Source of the DNA: Janthinobacterium sp051380735
Lineage (GTDB): Bacteria > Pseudomonadota > Gammaproteobacteria > Burkholderiales > Burkholderiaceae_D
Assembly: GCF_051380735.1 (NCBI RefSeq)
Contig: NZ_JBNYXQ010000001.1
Location: forward strand, 806,001 to 870,000
Direction of reading: 5' to 3'
DNA length: 64,000 nucleotides
Below are positions 62,455 to 64,000 of the stretch, piece by piece. The notes beneath the pieces were generated by a model. The model worked only from the letters and a program-made list of their open reading frames with translations, was not told the DNA's origin and did no database searches. Position 1 is the stretch's first letter. Every line of letters begins with the position of its first letter. The position numbers and the translations under genes were made by a program.

Positions 62455-63434
62455 GAGCGCCCTATTACATCGAGATCCTGGCCGCTAATGGCGAGGTGCA
62501 ACAGCGCCAGCGAGTGGAGTCCTTGCCGATCCGCATCGGCCGCAGCTACGACAACGACTTCATCCTCGACGACGCACATACGGCACCCGAACACGCCATC
62601 GTTGAAGACGACGGCGAAGGCGGCCTGCTGCTGCGCGACCTGGGCAGCCATAACGGCGTGATCCATCAGGGCAAGCGCCAGCCAACCCTGGCTTTGCAAG
62701 GCGACACCGTGGTGCGCCTGGGCCACACGCGGCTGCGCGTGCGCGGCGCCGACCAGCCGGTCGCACCTGAACGCAGCGACACCACCATGCATGGCTGGGA
62801 GGGCTTGCGCCCGGCCGTGGCTGGCCTGGCCATGATTGCGGCCTCGGCCGCTTTCAGCAACTGGCTCGGTGACGCCGAGAAGTTCGAGCCGATTTCCTAT
62901 CTGATGATCATCGCCTATGCGATGGCCGGCGGCCTGGTGTGGGCCTCGGTCTGGGCCGTGGCCAACCGCCTGTTCGGCCAGACGGCGCGTTTCGGGCGAC
63001 ATGTCTTCATCATCGGCTGCGGCCTGGTGGCAATGGAAATGTGGGAACTGGGCAGCAGCGTGGCCGCCTATGCGCTGTCGCTCGAAGTGCTGACGCGTTA
63101 TGGACGCCATATGTTCATCGTCATCATCTGCACCATGATCTTCTTCCACCTGTGGACCATCAAGCCCCAGCACCCGCGCCGCTTCGCGCTGGTGGGCGCG
63201 GTGCTGGCGATTATCGGCTCGGCCATGATTTTGCTGGGTAATCTGCAAAGCAATGGCCGCCTGTCCGACGAGCTGTATATGTCGGTGCTGTATCCGCCGG
63301 TACTGCGTCTCAGTCCCGACCATACGACCGATGCCTTGTTCAAGGATGCGCAGGCGCTGCAAAAAGGCGTCGATGCGGAACGCGGCAAGGGTGGGGACGG
63401 CGATGAAGACAGCGAGGATGACGGCGGCGACTGA
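62451..63434 (+). CDS. FHA-domain inner-membrane protein
   Basis: A 327-residue protein. The N-terminal FHA domain (about 5-98) binds phosphothreonine; the family residues G30-R31-S32, H48 (PEHAI) and N68-G69 (GSHNGV) are present. Five hydrophobic segments follow between about residues 118 and 265, then a periplasmic or cytoplasmic tail rich in Asp, Glu and Gly (GDGDEDSEDDGGD). The FHA part should be cytoplasmic. It is coupled to the upstream secreted protease, suggesting a system in which phosphorylation inside is linked to proteolysis outside. No Ser/Thr kinase gene is visible in the window. Confidence 0.82.
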   Translation: MRAPYYIEILAANGEVQQRQRVESLPIRIGRSYDNDFILDDAHTAPEHAIVEDDGEGGLLLRDLGSHNGVIHQGKRQPTLALQGDTVVRLGHTRLRVRGADQPVAPERSDTTMHGWEGLRPAVAGLAMIAASAAFSNWLGDAEKFEPISYLMIIAYAMAGGLVWASVWAVANRLFGQTARFGRHVFIIGCGLVAMEMWELGSSVAAYALSLEVLTRYGRHMFIVIICTMIFFHLWTIKPQHPRRFALVGAVLAIIGSAMILLGNLQSNGRLSDELYMSVLYPPVLRLSPDHTTDALFKDAQALQKGVDAERGKGGDGDEDSEDDGGD

Positions 63435-63452
63435 ACGGTCACTGCCAACAGG

Positions 63453-63490
63453 AAGCCCGCCGGCACGGTAACGCGCCAGCGGGCTTTTTT
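63453..63490 (+). terminator. Rho-independent terminator after the FHA gene
   Basis: AAGCCCGC (63453-63460) pairs with GCGGGCTT (63479-63486), followed by TTTT. It separates the protease-FHA unit from the convergent PEP-CTERM gene. Confidence 0.88.
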
Positions 63491-63507
63491 ATTGCAGCAC
63501 AGGGTGC

Positions 63508-64000
63508 TTACGCCTGAAAGTTGACCTCCTGCGTGCTGCGCCGGCAGGTAAACGCCAGCAGGCCCAGGCCGATCATCAGCATGGCGTAGATCGACGGTTC
63601 CGGCACGGCCGAGACCGCGGCCAGGCCGTCAGTGGAACTGAAGCTGGCGAAGCTGCTGTTGCCCGCCTTGAACTGGGCTTGCTGGAAGCCGTCGCAGCAG
63701 CTTTCCAGGCCATAAATGCTCAAGCTGTGGTTGCCGGCGGCCAAGGTGCTGCTGCCGCTCAGGAAGCCATTGCTGTTGTTGTAGCTGCCGTTCCACCACA
63801 TGTCGCTGGTGCCGACGTCGAGCGCCACGCCGTCAAGGAACAAGGCGCCGCCATTCGAGAAATCAACGCCGGTGCGAACGCTCCAGCTGCCGGCCTGGGC
63901 GGTGGTGACGCCGAAATCGATGGTCGAACGAAACGCGATATTGGTCGAACTGCCGAACAGGCTGCTGTTATCGAGGGCGTTATAGCTGGCAACGGTCTTG
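63508..64000 (-). CDS. PEP-CTERM sorting domain protein, CCXG type (N-terminus outside window)
   Basis: The frame is open from the right edge of the window, so only the C-terminal 163 residues are seen. The visible part is a Ser/Asn/Gly-rich beta-type domain (for example SYNALDNSSLFGSS and GVDFSNGGALFLDGVALDVG) with the paired cysteines of LESCCDGFQQ. The end is a classic PEP-CTERM tail: VPEPS, one membrane helix (IYAMLMIGLGLLAF) and a basic end TCRRS. Such proteins are processed by exosortase and displayed or secreted, often with exopolysaccharide. A TTG inside the frame at 63843 is not the true start. It converges on the FHA gene. Confidence 0.88.
   Translation of the reverse strand, partial: KTVASYNALDNSSLFGSSTNIAFRSTIDFGVTTAQAGSWSVRTGVDFSNGGALFLDGVALDVGTSDMWWNGSYNNSNGFLSGSSTLAAGNHSLSIYGLESCCDGFQQAQFKAGNSSFASFSSTDGLAAVSAVPEPSIYAMLMIGLGLLAFTCRRSTQEVNFQA

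Overview
The window is GC-rich chromosomal DNA from a betaproteobacterium, most likely Oxalobacteraceae (Janthinobacterium/Duganella/Massilia group). Pointers are the dapC-dapD and yffB-dapE-prmB order, OmpR/EnvZ of betaproteobacterial type, a pirin gene divergent from a LysR gene, a PEP-CTERM protein of the CCXG kind and a GGGGTCAGACCC-type intergenic inverted repeat. The genus is inferred, not shown. I saw no rRNA, tRNA, CRISPR array or intact insertion sequence.

Region 1 (1-12.7 kb) is housekeeping. It holds the end of lplT, then a leftward operon tsaB-rimI-UDG-DUF1853 (tRNA t6A modification, ribosome modification, DNA repair, putative nuclease). Rightward follow dapC-dapD, a FAD monooxygenase with its own palindromic promoter, and yffB-dapE-prmB-yheS-arfB (lysine/peptidoglycan precursor synthesis plus ribosome-associated functions).

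Region 2 (12.7-24.9 kb) holds a FapA-family protein, a small secreted protein, ompR-envZ, an orphan Imm26-like gene, a ferritin-like protein related to encapsulated ferritins but lacking their iron-binding residues, and yqhD. A TPP riboswitch then precedes a TonB-dependent receptor that converges on a kinase and a PnuC-family transporter. Together these look like a thiamine (or precursor) uptake and salvage module. DUF2867, TetR and hypothetical genes follow.

Region 3 (24.9-31.4 kb) is an orphan type VI secretion cargo island read leftward: VgrG, a phospholipase D effector (Tle5 type) and a Sel1-repeat lipoprotein, the probable immunity protein, whose base composition changes sharply in mid-gene.

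Region 4 (31.5-49.0 kb) holds an S46 dipeptidyl-peptidase, an orphan sensor kinase, a four-gene tightly overlapped RND efflux operon of MdtABC type plus an outer-membrane factor, sppA, a sodium:solute symporter and a glyoxalase-fold protein. One RND pump carries a Thr/Ser/Ala-rich insertion with an 11-residue repeat.

Region 5 (49-64 kb) starts with a gene-poor stretch with possible mobile-element remnants. It continues with a PhoX-like phosphatase, a DUF3820 protein, a cysteine-free glutaredoxin-like protein, a PAS histidine kinase, a divergent MFS/LysR pair, a PAS-GGDEF-EAL protein with a degenerate GGDEF site, a LysR/pirin pair, ribA with a hairpin leader, a secreted trypsin-like protease coupled to a membrane FHA protein, and a partial PEP-CTERM protein.

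The best candidates for something less described are the TPP-riboswitch receptor with its convergent PnuC/kinase pair, the ferritin-like protein without a ferroxidase centre, the chimeric T6SS immunity gene, the DUF1853/UDG pair, and the protease-FHA pair.
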